Positions 45,896 to 58,404 of a stretch of DNA of 64,000 nt are shown one piece after another. Within the stretch, counting starts at the first letter, position 1; every line of letters begins with the position of its first letter. Source of the DNA: Megamerina dolium (taxonomy: Eukaryota; Arthropoda; Insecta; Diptera; Megamerinidae); NCBI GenBank assembly GCA_963854835.1, contig OY978528.1, positions 56,440,761 to 56,504,760 of the forward strand, written 5' to 3'. The notes below the pieces were generated by a model. It did no database searches. It was not told the DNA's origin and worked only from the letters and a program-made list of their open reading frames with translations. The position numbers and the translations under genes are program-made.

Positions 45896-47651
45896 TTATA
45901 CTATATATATTTGAATTGTTGATAAATTGGAAAAATTTATTTTCTGATATTAACTAATGGTTAACCTTTAGCTTCTGAGAGAATAATAGATACATACTTT
46001 ACAACTAATAACTGAATTCGACTTTTAATTAATAACTTTCGTTTTCGGAGTTTCATTTGGATTCTTTTTGTATATTATGTTAGTGCAAAAGTGATCGCGT
46101 AAACCTACATTCTACTCAAGAAATTTCGATTTTACTCCAGATTCTTTGTATATTTGCAACATGCCGTGGATCTAAATAGCAATTTTATGCAAAAGAAATA
46201 TAAAATTGGGACCTTAATTGATCACTTAAAGACCAATCTCCACCGATCTCGAAAGAAGAAACGATAAAAAATAAAAGGCAAAATCCAACAATTATTGTAT
46301 TGGCAACATCATCAATTCGTTTCTAATACAGAAGTTGTTAATTTGAAGCCACTTCAAAGACACTATTTTACCGTTATGGATTTAATCAACCAACTCAACG
46401 AGCAACCGAAAACTTAAAGCTGCCTAACTACCGAAAAAAGTCTCATATTTCAAATAAAACGAGAATGTACACACGTTAAGATATCATTTAAATACGATGT
46501 GACACATTGAACAATCGATTTCGAGCCGAGTGTTGCATATACAAAAGAATACAACTTTAGGAGCAATATATATGTATATACACGTAGGTACATATTTATA
46601 GTAGAAGTCGTAATGCTGTTGTTATTGATGCTACTACAGCTGCGGTATTTGCAGTGAACAGTAATTAAAAAGAGACTAAGACTAATAATAGCGATAAATC
46701 ACCACAAATATTGCATTAGTCAGCAGCAGCAGCTTACATTTGAACAAACGATTTTGACAATGACGATAACGATGATGATGATGATGATGATAATGATGAT
46801 GATAATGATGATGACGATGATGACGATGAGTGATGAACCTATTTATTAGCTACTTAATTTCGATAACTAGCGAACACCGTAAGAAGCACGCCACTAACCA
46901 ATCATAAATAAGATGCGCCACGCCACGCCACGCTGATGAAACTCCACGAAATTCAAGGTCTTTAAGCATAGCATCAAAACGCAAGATGATGTATATTTTT
47001 TTGATCAAATCAAAAGACATCTGTGTGGTCAGCGAGTGTGCAAATAACGCCAGCTTGTTGTCGGTCTGACGGTGTGTAGATATTAAAATAAAGAGGTTTC
47101 AAAAATACACACAAATATTATTTAACCTAAAGCCAAATTCGAATGAAAAGGTTTGTATTGGAATTTTTTTTAGCAAAAAAAAGAAACGAATAACCAAATA
47201 TGCAATGAACCAGCTAGTTAGCCATCTAAGTAACTAATAAGAATATACATACGTATCCACTCGTCTGAGATCACAGAACGTAGATAAAACGCCACTATAA
47301 ACGAATTGTTAGGTGATTATCGATAGAATGTAGCGCCAGGTGATGATGATCATTATGATTGCTACTTACCAATGGCAGTAGCTCTGAATCTATGCAACAG
47401 TAACATAGCTAAATGTTGAAATGTGTTAGCTGCAAGCACAATCGGCAGCTAATTTTGAATCTGATATATGTATCTGAGTAGCGATTACAGAGTAGATCGA
47501 AAAATATTTAGAATGTAATTATTTTTTAGATTTTATGAGAAGATTATTAGGGAATAGATGTTTGTACACTAAGGTTGGTCGACATAAAAGTTGAATAATT
47601 TAAAGCATTGCTTTCCAAGGAAACATAAAAAAATTGGACCAGGCTACTTTT
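45896..47651. other. unassigned AT-rich sequence with a GAT run
   Basis: A GAT/GAC run lies at 46763-46833. No gene, RNA or transposon recognised. Confidence 0.5.
46763..46833. repeat. imperfect (GAT)n microsatellite
   Basis: GATGAT run with AAT and GAC variants. Confidence 0.88.
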
Positions 47652-48980
47652 TATACCCTGCATAATGCAATATGCAAGGTATATTCATTTAGGTCAGATT
47701 TTTGTGTCCACTTGAAGGAATTTCCGGATATATAGACATAGATATATATTCGTGATCAGCGTCGCTTAAATTTTAGATTTAACGATGTCCGTCCGTCCAT
47801 CTGTCCGTCCGTCTGTCTGTCACCTGGCTGGTTCGCACGATAACTTGAGTAAATATTGAGCTATTTCGACGAAATTTGGCACAAGTAACCTATGATCCAA
47901 GGGTACGGAGGGGATTGATATTGGACATGATCGGTCAATAGCCACGCCCACACCAAGCATTCAAAGCGACTAACCTCGGAATTTTCAAAATATTTAACTT
48001 GCTATAACTCACATAATATACCACTTGGGACAACAATATTTGGCACATAGAGTTATATTATACTACTATATAACCTTGCCAAAAATGGGTAAGTCACGCC
48101 TACTTTTTAGGGTAGCTCCCATACAAAGTGTCTGTACTTCTTTTAAATTGAAACAGCTGTAACTTCTACTGTAACTGTCCAGAATAACCATAATTGACAC
48201 TTAGATTAACATGGTAGTCAAAAATAATCTGGCAAAAAATCAGCGTGACACGCCGACTCCTTTTTGGGTCTCCCATACAAAGTTGCGGAAATTTAAAAAA
48301 AATATTACCGGTTATAACTTGCAAACTATTTAGCGTAGAACAACCAGATTGAAGGTGTGGATTAGTATTGTAAGAGCAAATATACCCACAAGAAATGGGC
48401 CAGCCACGTCCATTGTTTATAGTGGCTCCCATACAGGATGACTGAATTTCTTTTAAATTGAGATAGCTGCAGCTTCTGCAATCTTCTGTTTAGAACAATC
48501 ATAATTAATACTTAGGTTAATATGGTAGTTGTACATAATCTGGCAAAAAATCAAAATGCCACGCCCACTTATTAATGGGGCTACCATACAAAGTTGCGAA
48601 AATGTAAAAAAATTTAAACCGCTATAACTTACGAACTATTCAACGTAGGAGAAACAAATTTAAGGTGTGGATTAATATTGAAAAATTAATTGAATTTACA
48701 AGAAAGAAGTAAGCCACGCCAACTTTTTATATAGCTCCCATACTAAGTCTCGGAATTATCTTAAAAACCTCCTTTAAATTATCCCTTTTAGAACTCTCAT
48801 AACATACAAAGTATTTCGTCAAAGTCAACCATATTTCGGGTGTAAATTAGTAGTATATGCAAAAATTGTTTATCAAAAAGTGGAAATAAAAGAAAAAGAT
48901 GGATATTCGAGTAAACTTTTTATATATATATATCTACATATGCAGGGTATAATTTGGTTGGCCCCAGCTGATTGTAAGGA
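47652..48980 (+). mobile_element. GTCY-bearing mini-me/DINE-like element, copy C
   Basis: Opposite orientation to copies A and B. It starts TATACCCTGCATAATGCAAT, then has CGTGATCAGCG, GTCCGTCC/GTCTGTCT microsatellite units (about 47788-47820), GCCACGCCCACACCAAGC near 47940, and about two internal ~300-bp units (TCTAGA-CAA/AGAATAACCATAATTGACA-type blocks near 48180 and 48495). It ends with TATGCAGGGTATA near 48940 and GGCCCCAGCTGATTGTAAGGA. At 1.33 kb it is shorter and more diverged than A and B. Non-coding. Confidence 0.72.
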
Positions 48981-48989
48981 CATTTTTAG

Positions 48990-49460
48990 TTTTAACAATC
49001 AATAAAAAAGCATCAATCTTGTAGGGGAGTCCCCCAAAAAAGTGAATATATGGGGTAAGTATGTTTAGAAGAAATGTTGGGAAGGAAAAATGAATGGAAG
49101 TCGGTCATACAATTCACCACTCGAGAGACATCTCCTGAGCAGTTATTGACGCTTTTGTTTGGAAGTCCTCGTAAGACGTAGACTTAGGTCACAAGTCATA
49201 CCTTAATAAGGGTCGATCATACTTTTGAAAACTCTATAGGTTATTTCTGTTCACTTATGGATATATTTATAAATTTGTAGGTGTTTTTACATGAATTTTG
49301 TAGTAGAGGTTCCTTAAGAATTGGAGATAGTGGGAAAGTTTGTTTTTGAAGACGATAGGAGAGAAGATATTAAGGTATTTCTCGATTTTTAGGAGTTTTT
49401 TGTGTTAATTTTAAATCACTTACTGGTTAAAGAGGGGGTTACTCATACATTTAAACAGTT
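48990..49460 (+). repeat. diverged tandem repeat, ~140-150-bp family (locus 3)
   Basis: A unit near 49050 reads GGTAAGTATGTTTAGAAGAA and continues through GTTGGGAAGG to AATGGAAGTCGGTCATAC. A weaker unit starts near 49330. It lies directly after copy C. Homology to locus 1 (4880) and, reversed, locus 2 (40370) is by eye. Confidence 0.45.
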
Positions 49461-49462
49461 TA

Positions 49463-49974
49463 TAGCCCTGACAGACGACTGCGCTAATCCGGATTAACGA
49501 TTTAATTCGAATTAACTCGGACATTAACTGCAGCTAATCCGCATCAACTCGACGAGTTAATTCTCAAAATTTACGATGGCAACACTGCTGAAAAATTTCT
49601 ATTGTGATTTTTTCTCGATCCAACTTACAAAAAAATAGGTGTGTTCACTTATAAAAAACTTTCAACAATTGTTAACAGTTTTCGACATGAAAAGCGTTGG
49701 CGAACAAATAAATCCAACTGTCAATTACGAACTGTGAATGTCAATTTACAAGTTTCTGATAGTTTCTGATAGTTCACATACTTCTTGTAGATTTTCTCAT
49801 ATCGAGAGTGACAGATGACAGAAATTGATAGTGATAGTAATGTAATTGAGCAGACCTAATAAAACAGCAATCAGCCGTTTGGTTAATCCGCAATACTGCC
49901 GTCTGTCAGGTTAATATTTTATTCGGATTAAGTGCGCCGGTAATCCGAATTAACGCTGCCGTCTGTCTAGGCTA
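49463..49974. mobile_element. 512-bp non-autonomous TIR element, TTA-flanked
   Basis: Left end TAGCCCTGACAGACGACTGC and right end, complemented, TAGCCTAGACAGACGGCAGC; the match continues into GCGYTAATYCGGATTA. TTA lies on both sides (49460-49462, 49975-49977), which would fit the TWA target of PIF/Harbinger elements. A further internal copy of the GACAGACGGCAGT motif lies near 49899-49911 in inverted orientation. There is no protein-coding content. Superfamily assignment is inference from the 3-bp duplication alone. Confidence 0.75.
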
Positions 49975-49977
49975 TTA

Positions 49978-51015
49978 AAGGCGATTCATTCCATATAAAA
50001 ATTATTCACCTACCTTAATGACTGAGTGTCGGTCGTTACTTGTTCCTGGTAAGTGCGTAGACGAACGGTCATAGAGAGAGTGCTGGCTAATACGTTTTCA
50101 CGCTTTGTCATTGCCCCATAGTTGTGCATTATAGATCTGTCGCTTTGGACAAGTCCTTCCCCGGACCCTTCTTCCTCTATTAATTATAAGGGTTGCCGAT
50201 TAACCACTTGTTATATTGAAATAAACAAGTAAGTAGATAATCCTTTTGGTTGACTTTTCAAGAAAAATGTCCCACTTTTGCTTCTATTTACTTTAATTTA
50301 CATATCTTGAATTGGTTCATTCTTCAGAATTTTTCATAAAAAATATTAAAGTTTTACTATTCTTTCTTCGCTTACCCTAAATCGAAATTTAGCGCGGCCA
50401 TCAAGACTATCAAGAATTGAATCTAATGGCCGATTTGGATGAATTCTAAAAAGTTGCGCTTTTCTTTTATTCCTGTTTTCAACTCGTATATATTATGAAT
50501 GCCAAAAAAACTGCATTCAATTGCAAGCATCGTACCACAAAGGTTGACATTCCAGACGTGTCGCCATAACAATAAAAATAACAGCAACAGCAACCATATC
50601 AACGAAAATAACAATAACTTTATATCTAAAATACATATATTAATATCTAGAGGGAAGACATCAACAACAACAACAACAATAGATTTTAAAAGAATGTACA
50701 TACTACTCCACACCATAAGTACAATAAGTTGGAGCGCCGCTTTTAAAGACAATCAGCGACACCCTTTTTGATCAAATACATTTTACTGTTTAACTGACCG
50801 CAGAATCAATAATGCCAAATATTACAACAACAACAACAACAACAATAAGAGAAAATAAAATAATTTTAGCTCCTACTGTAGTGTTGTTGTTGCTGAAGTT
50901 GTTGGTGGATATGGTGATGGTTGGTTGGTTATTTGGTACCAATACAATGAATTCAGGCATGTCCACTGAGTATTAAGTACTACCATTGCTCTGGTTAAAG
51001 ACAGTCTCATGTTTG
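49978..51015. other. unassigned AT-rich sequence
   Basis: CAA/AAC runs near 50665-50690 and 50824-50847. No feature otherwise recognised. Confidence 0.5.
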
Positions 51016-51017
51016 TA

Positions 51018-51585
51018 TAGGGTGTTTTTGTTAGAGCTCTCACTAGGGATTAAATAACAAATTCCCATAAAATCCTTCATTTATGCTCCTTAATGAATAT
51101 AACACCAGTTTTGTAGGTGCTGCTCAGTAAGACCCAAAATTACGCGATTTGACACTGGTCAAATAAATTTTGGTCGAAAATTTGGTGGAAAATTTGGTGG
51201 AATGGTGGAATATTGAGGTGTGAATTCAGATGTATGTTTCTATGTGTCATGTAGCTCTTGAGTTAGTAAATAAACTGCAGGAAATATTATCATAATTTTG
51301 TGAAAAGGGCCTTGCAACTGATCACTCACTGATTTGACGACGAAACGCACTATTTTCTTTAAGAAAGCATAAAGCCAACATTCACTACATTATTATATTA
51401 TTGCTCAGATAAGGCCATCAAAACTCAAACAATACTGCGCCCTATTTGGACCAATATTTTGAGTATGAAATTAAAATTCTAAATGACATAAATTACCCAG
51501 CTATTCTGTATTTTGCTATTTCCTATTTATTCTGTTTTATGTTTTTCGAAATTCAAAATTAAGGCTTTCTAAAAAAACATCCTTT
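51018..51585. mobile_element. possible degenerate TIR element (AGGGTG-type ends)
   Basis: Left end TAGGGTGTTTTTGTTAGAGC after a TA. The right end, complemented, reads AAGGATGTTTTTTTAGAAAG. The two ends match imperfectly over about 22 bp and resemble the AGGGTG(A/T)TTTTTT ends of the elements at 12479 and 58405. No transposase is readable inside. Low-complexity T runs could explain part of the match. Confidence 0.35.
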
Positions 51586-54270
51586 GCAAGTAAATATATT
51601 GCAACAACAGAAATTTACTTGGCTTTTGTTTTCAGATTTGTGCATAAGTGTTTTTATTTTAAATTTATTTATTTACAGTTTTAGTTTGAATGAAGTGCGA
51701 AAGCGACAGTGGTCTTTGGTGCAAAGAACAATGCTTTCACATATACGTAAGTATGACAAACAAAAAGGCCCTTTTTTGGGGTTTCGGTTTACACAACTTA
51801 ACCAACATTCTGCTGCACAGATCAATACGAAAATACTTTGTGTGTGTGTCCGTGTGTGTCCGTGTGTGTCCTCATGTATGTAGCTTTTCCAACTAGAATT
51901 GACATCATATTTGGATGCTAAAAGAGCGCCGGCATTGAATATAAAATGCATTGGTACTGGTGCGAGTACATAGTTGTTGCAAATATATGCGATACATTGA
52001 AATAAAGACAATAAATAGGCTTTGAAATGCGACAGCTTTCCCGCGGGAGGACATGAATGCGAAACAAAACAAAGAGCTTTTACCAGCTTATTAAAATACG
52101 GATTAGTTTCAGAAGAGTTCAGAAGACTTAAGTGGTGTTAATACAGTTAAAGCGTCACTACAGTCGAGTGATTCGAATCAGACCATACTATTCAGTATTT
52201 TCCCTAGCAGTATTCTCTATGGTACAACTACGGTTGCCAGATACAAGACGGGCAACAGTCTTGGAAAAAACTGTTCGAGATTAATTCAAGAGTAATTTAT
52301 TTTTCACATAAAAATAGCTTCTTTATTGTGGGAATATATTCGCACAATTAATTTCTTACTCAATTTTATTTTTTCAATCAGCCTGAAAATTTGTTTCAGA
52401 AAGTTGAGTAGACTCAAAAACTAGTTAAGCCAATTCATCAATTGTTTGGCAACCACAGGTACTCTGTATCTTAAATGGTGTCCAAAATATATATGTATAT
52501 CTTTATTTTATTACAAAATAGGGTCAGTAAAATTTACTGCCGCATGCTAAACGAAACTCTTGGCAGGCAGGCGCTTAACACAAAATTGGGCGATTAAATG
52601 GAATTTTCAAAATATTGGGTGGCCAAAAATGAAATCATTAACACCTAAGATAACAAAAACGCACAAAAGTGAAGTTGACCACGATCGGCAGCCATACAAA
52701 AATACCAATACATACACACACTTGGATGTTAGTATGATCCAATGTGAGATCTGACTGCGACCGTTGGCTGTGGAGTAAGAAGAGTGTAGTACAAACAAAT
52801 TTAAATGAAACTATGGAATAAATTGAAATGAAATGAAGAAGAAAGGAACCTAAATGTGCGGCTGAGCTTAAGGAATTTGCAGTTTTATACGTGCACATAT
52901 ACACACACATATGTGTATGCTCCAATGGCATTAGCAGAAGCATCCTCATCAGCAATATCATAATGTTGATGATGATTATGATTCTCTGTTAAATAAATTT
53001 AAGCCTTACTTTCCGCATAAAATACAACAACAATATTAACAACAACCTGAAGAATTCTGCAAATAACCAATCAGCCAACTGAATGTAAGAGGATCCCTGT
53101 AAAAATTGCCGCCTCTGAAGTGAAGATTTCTATCTTTTCATGGGAGGTTTGCCCATTTCAAAAAATCCACCATCAGCGAAGCACAGAGCACAGAGTGGCA
53201 TAGCAAGCAGTTAATAAAATTACAAAAACAAAAATGACCAAAAACAGAAAAATAAAAACCGAAGAGCTAACGAAATAAATGAAAAACGCCAACAAAGAAA
53301 TGAAATGAAGCTCTGGAAGCCGCCATAAAGCCAATTAATTTATTAAATTGAAGTATTGGGTTTGAGGAGATGAACTTGACTAAGGTGGTGGTAAAATAAG
53401 GTGCTGAGATGTAGAAAGAGAGGACAAGAATTTTGGCGACAGACGCCCAAAAATGAAATTATGTAGTTGGTATGCTTGTGTTTGCGAATATATGTTGCAT
53501 TGGTCCAATGGTGTGAGACAATATTGTTGTGACGATGGTGGTAGTGATTATGATGATGATTATAATGATGATAATAATGCTATTGGTAAAGGACTTAATA
53601 TTTGGTTGTTACAATTTTGATCGTCGTAGTAGTAGTTGTTGTTGTTGTTGTCAAAAGTAGTGCTGCGTGTTAATTTTTTAAAAACTTGCAACATTGAAGA
53701 AACAAATTTTTTTTTGGAGCTTCTTAAAGCATACTGACACGCATGTGAGAGTGTGGGGTGGTACTACCACAACTGAATTGCGCAAAACTAATGGATTTTA
53801 TTTGCAACATTATGATGAATCACATGGTATTTGGTTGATGCGCATTGATATTGATATTGATTTTGTTATTTAGAGCCAAATTTAAGCATAAGTAGTATAG
53901 ATATGACAAAGATCTTATTGCTGCAAGTATTATAAAAATTTCATCAAATCAAGATTTTAAAATCGAGATAACAATATCCATATGTATATGAAAGTAGCTA
54001 TGTGAAAGTATTTGATGTGACAATTCTACAATTTTTGACCAAAATATATATGCCTTACAATGATTATGGTGATTAATGTGTTAATATGATGATTATAATG
54101 ATAATGATGCTGTGAAATGATATTGATGATTATGAGGTTAACACATATTTCCATAATAAATCAGATGGTAAAAATCGATCTTTGGGTGATCAAGAGATCA
54201 AGATCTGCAGCAATGAAAATTATATTTTTTGGAAAACCTTGAGTTGGTCGTTAAATATGACTAAGTAATC
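51586..54270. other. unassigned AT-rich sequence
   Basis: Contains a short tandem decamer TGTGTGTCCG repeated about three times near 51840-51870, GAT-rich stretches near 53545-53580 and a TTG run near 53634-53652. No gene supported. Confidence 0.5.
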
Positions 54271-54598
54271 AGGTGTGTGCCATAGCTCAGTGGTTATTGC
54301 GTTAGCCTTCTGATCTGTAGATTGTGAGTTCGATCCCCGGCTGAAGCACAACTTTAATTTTCTTTCGAACGGTACGAATAATACGGCACGAGCAATTCTT
54401 CCGGCGGTAAAAATTTGCCATGGAAAAGTTTTTAAAAGAATTCTGGGACAAAGCTCAGAAAAAGTGATGTCACAAGGGTTCTGCCATTTGGAACTGGCTG
54501 ATATAAGTAGGTCCCTCCGAATACTGTTCAAAATTTAACACGCACAACAGTACGGGAAGAAAAGCTCGGCCAAAGAGCCCCTCGGTGCTTATTTTTTT
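54271..54598 (+). mobile_element. tRNA-derived SINE copy
   Basis: Starts GTGTGCCATAGCTCAGTGG (A box), CTTCTGATCTGTAG, B box GAGTTCGATCCCC, then a body with GATGTCACAAGGGTTCTGCC and AACAGTACGGGAAGAAAAGC, ending near GGTGCTTATTTTTTT. The region around TTTCTTTCGAACGGTA has a small deletion and changes. Nearly full length, but without a clear target duplication. Confidence 0.85.
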
Positions 54599-54744
54599 AT
54601 AATAATGATGCATTACCTTTTATACAAGTTTTGAATGATCAATTCGATGGAAACTATATTGCTCAAAAATTGAGGAAATGCCTCTTACAAGAAAGTCATT
54701 ATCAACTTATTCAATATGTGTCTATTATTATATATTTTGCATGC
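54599..54744. other. short unassigned spacer
   Basis: AT-rich spacer between a SINE and a LINE fragment. Confidence 0.4.
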
Positions 54745-55125
54745 AGAACTATATAAAATGTGTAAAGAAGTCGTGCCCTCTCTCGAAAAACGAAAACCAC
54801 ACTCTACAAGTCTCTAATCACGTCTGTCCTTACATATGGCGCTAAGCTTTAACAATTTCCACCTCAGATGAGAGAATGCTCGGAGTTTTCGAGAAAGTTC
54901 ATGTCGAGCAAATGGAAGAACACGCTACGGTTAAGAAGGTGTTATAATCGGAACTCGATGGTGGACGACGCAGAAGAGGCAGACCTAACCTCCAGTGGAA
55001 AGAGCAGGTACTGGAGGACTTGTCGGTGTTCGGAATTTGTAACTGGCGCCAACTAGCGAAGGAAAAAGCTGGCTGGCGAAGCTTGCTATATTCGGCCTAA
55101 ATCGATTTTCGGATGTAATGTCTTT
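54745..55125 (+). mobile_element. RTE-like LINE C-terminal and 3' end fragment
   Basis: Reads, across frame changes: TTLYKSLITSVLTYGA-like sequence (about 54790-54842), DERMLGVFE-like (about 54866-54893), QMEEHATVKKVLYSELDGG-like, GRRRRGRPNLQWKEQVLED-like (about 54960-55020), and CNWRQLAKEKAGWRSLLY-like. The 3' UTR CGGCCTAAATCGATTTTCGG near 55093-55112 follows. Tail not retained. Confidence 0.75.
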
Positions 55126-55656
55126 TAAAATCCACCCATAGACGTTTGAAGCGTAAACTTAGATGCTGCTTGTAATTTTATATGAAAATTACAATTTTCT
55201 TAAAGAAATTTTATGAACGTTTTTTACACAGCTATACAGTTTTATGAAAATAATAATGTATTACTGCTTAGTTAAAGTTAAGAAAGAATTGAGCATCAAA
55301 ATTTGTGATGTGTGGCGTAATCCCGCAGTTTTGCAGATTTTCGTAAAGGTTTCTTAAATGCAAAACGAGAAAAAAAAAAACTAAAAACACTGTGTTCATT
55401 TATTTTGTATTTATTCTGAAAAGACATTTAAGGATTTCTAGCAAATTTCTATCTCAAATCGTCCGCTTCAATCACTCCTTTTATTTGTAGTAGAGTGCAG
55501 AACATTTTTTTGTTGTTGGATGTCGAAGCATGAGTAACACAATTTTGTCTAAAACTACTAACATGCCAGTATTGTTAAAATTTTCCCGGTGTTTTAAGGC
55601 CATGTCCAAAAGTTGCTGGATCATTTTATGATTACTTGGATTTTCGTGGCAGAAAA
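55126..55656. other. unassigned AT-rich spacer
   Basis: No feature recognised. Confidence 0.45.
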
Positions 55657-55752
55657 CATGATGTCATAGTAATTCTGCCGTTCAGGATAGACCAATATAA
55701 CTAGCTCCCTTCCAATACTGTTCAAATTTAACACGCACGATGGTACTGGAAG
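55657..55752 (+). mobile_element. tRNA-derived SINE 3' fragment
   Basis: Matches the 3' half of the SINE: GATGTCATAGTAATTCTGCC, CCAATACTGTTCAAATTTAA and GGTACTGGAAG. It stops abruptly where LINE sequence begins. Confidence 0.7.
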
Positions 55753-55756
55753 ACTG

Positions 55757-56313
55757 ACGGTTTAAATCCACGAGCGTCTTCTTGTCGTGACAAAAATGAG
55801 AGTCTGGTTACAGATGTCCAGTGTGTGCTAAGCTTAATGGGGGAACACTTCTCCACGTTACTGAATGGCGACGCTTTGAAAAATTCCGCCAGCGGAGGAG
55901 ATCTCCGGAACTCCTCAATAACGTATAATGATGTAGATGTTCCACTACTCGGCCATGATGAGGTCAGAGAGGCTGTAAAACAACAAAGCTGTAGGTGCTA
56001 ATGGCCTGCCTTCCGAGTTGTTTAAAACATAAACAGAATATGGTCGGTCGGATGAAAGCATGCCAGAGGAAGCTCAGTGTAAAAAAGGAGACCTGACAAT
56101 TTGCGCCAACTTAGCATCGCATGCAAGAACACGCTCCGGCTAAAGGTATTATATTCGGAACTCCCTGGTAGAAGATGCAGAAGAGGCATACCAAGTATTG
56201 GTGAACTTGTAAGTGCTTGGAATTTCTAAATAGCGCCAGCTAGCGAAGGAAAGAGTTGACTCGAAAGGCCTAAATCGATTTTCGTTTGTAATGGCCACAT
56301 AAGTAAAGTAAAG
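55757..56313 (+). mobile_element. RTE-like LINE fragment, internally deleted, with tail
   Basis: Linker/RT start (RDKNESLVTDVQCVLSL, then EHFSTLLNGDA, about 55790-55875) and LLGHDEVREAV (about 55950-55980). It jumps to C-terminal remains around 56130-56260, then the 3' UTR GGCCTAAATCGATTTTCG and a GGCCACATAAGTAAAG tail (56265-56313). Most of the reverse transcriptase is absent. Confidence 0.75.
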
Positions 56314-58152
56314 TAAGTTTAGCACTGAAAGAAACACTGGTAGCAGCGCGGATGCCGGACTTTGCAAACGTCAACTATTATTTTGCCTTTGCGACCAAGA
56401 TTTAATGTAGAACAATTTTGAATTTCTATTATGACTTCTGATGACGAATTAAGCATCTCTTCGACAGACCAATAAGCTCGTCGTTATATTGCAATTTTGC
56501 TCACCGGATACTATGAAATTGTTGTTGTAACGATTACGAAATGCACATAGTACATAGAGCTTTAGTACAGGACCAATGTGATTACGATATACGAATTCCT
56601 TTCGATTATTTTTGTTACCTAAGCAATTGGTTTCAAAGTTAATTGATGAAATGATTTAAATTCAATTTCAAATCAGTTTTGCTAATTCCTTCTATACAGA
56701 CATAAGTCTTTGAATTTTACCGCCAATGGAAAACTTGCCCTTTCCCTATTATTGGCAAAACCACATACATAAGTATTTTGATTGTAACATTTGTTTTTGT
56801 TTTTTTTTTTTTTGTTGCAGTGAAATTATAAAAATAAAAAGGAAAATTTTAGATCAATTGTATGGGTATGCGTCTATGTGTGTGTCTGAATGTGAATTTA
56901 AAGAAATTATTTTATCCCATGCAATAATTTTTGCGGTTAACAAGTTTTGGCGGCATCGTTAGCATCTTCACACGCTTCGCGGGATATCAACACCATTTAT
57001 TCGCATTTTAACATCTTCTCTCATTTCTTTCATTTGGCATTGTTGTTGCTGTTGTTGTTGCTGCTGTTGCATATCTTGTTGGCAATGGTGATGATGATTC
57101 TTTCGTTTTATATTTTTTATATATATATTTCTCTGATTGTCTGTCTGTTTGTCTGTTTGTCTGTCCGTATGTGGTTTTATCTTTTCATCCATATACGAAT
57201 CACATTGTACATTCTTACCTACACACGAATACACACGTACAAACTTGGATGTACACATGTGTGTCTACCTATCTTTACATACATATATAGAGAATCGATT
57301 GGATTCCCGTGAAATTGATAAGCAACCGCTTAGCGTTTATATTCTTGCGCGCTCGTGTGTCCATTTGGATGCTGCTGCTGCTGCTATTGCTGCTGGTGGT
57401 GATCTGACTGTTGCTGTTGCTGCTGCTGCTAGTTGGTGTTGTCATCGTAAATTATTGTGTTGACTAGTTTAATACATTAAAGCAGACGCCAATATTCTCA
57501 ACAACAACAAGATCGCTAAAATACTACTAGTACGAAATGTAGTATGCTGCATTTTGTGGTCTATAGTTTTTGATGACGGCGACGGCAGCGGTATTCGATT
57601 GGAGAGAAAGACAATACGAACAGTAGTGTTAAAAATTTCGACCACCTAAGGTTATGTGTTGAATTCCTTAAATTGCATTCTCTCTGCGTCTTATCCATTT
57701 AACGTTCATCTATGTTTTTTTTTTTGAATTTTGTCTTTTATTCTTTAGTCATCATTAGCATTTTGCGGTTATAGATTTGTAGACTAATTGAAACATTAAG
57801 ACAAATAAAATACAAAAAGATAAAGCAACATTACGAAGGTTGTGAAATAAATTTGTGGTTGATGAGTTTTTAATGAGAGCGGAATAGAAAAAAATAAAGG
57901 CAGTTGATAAAGGAATAAGGAAGATTTAATAAAAATCAATTTGTGTAGATATTTTCATAGAACAGAAGAAGTTGTAAAATGTTTTCAATAGAATGGAAAT
58001 AAGTATCAAATAAAATCTCAAACATTTATGAATTGATATATAATAAATAAAATTAAAGGGAAAAATTGAAAGAGTTTAACTTTGGTAATAATGTAGCTTA
58101 GATACCGTACACAATTGAAAGACATCTGACATATATACATTCGAAAAAAAAA
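56314..58152. other. unassigned sequence with microsatellites
   Basis: TTG/CTG run (57040-57070), TGTC/TGTT run (57138-57167) and CTG run (57369-57431). A long T run with an acceptor-like TTGCAG at 56795-56820 is noted separately. Frames at 56726-57463 are low-complexity. Confidence 0.5.
57040..57431. repeat. cluster of (TTG/CTG)n and (TGTC)n microsatellites
   Basis: Three runs: TTG/CTG at 57040-57070, TGTC/TGTT at 57138-57167 and CTG with variants at 57369-57431. Confidence 0.88.
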
Positions 58153-58404
58153 ATGCTTTTGAATGAGCGTGTAAATTCTGGTAAATCAATATTTATATGC
58201 TCGTTTGCTAATTCTGAAAAAAATATGCTCGAAATCATTCTTTTGTATGGGAGGGGTCGGTTTAATCCTTATCCGAGTCAACTAATTTTTTATTATATTC
58301 GTTTTCTAAAACTAAGCTTATATACGATGTTTGAGCTCAATATCTTCAACGTTTCATTCGCAAATTCCGTCCATTCACAAACTCACTGAGCCAAATTAGT
58401 TGTA
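58153..58404 (+). repeat. left part of a mini-me/DINE-like repeat (second subfamily)
   Basis: Contains AGCTTATATACGATGTTTGAGCTCAATATCTT, comparable with the CTTATA-ATCGAGTT-AGTTCAATATCTT blocks at 60371-60405 and 60529-60560 on the far side of two insertions. It is probably the same repeat split by the elements at 58405 and 59081. Non-coding. Confidence 0.4.

Noticed and set aside
57137..57463. 108-codon frame with Ala/Cys-rich tail
   Set aside because: Built on TGTC and CTG microsatellites, with no recognisable protein features.
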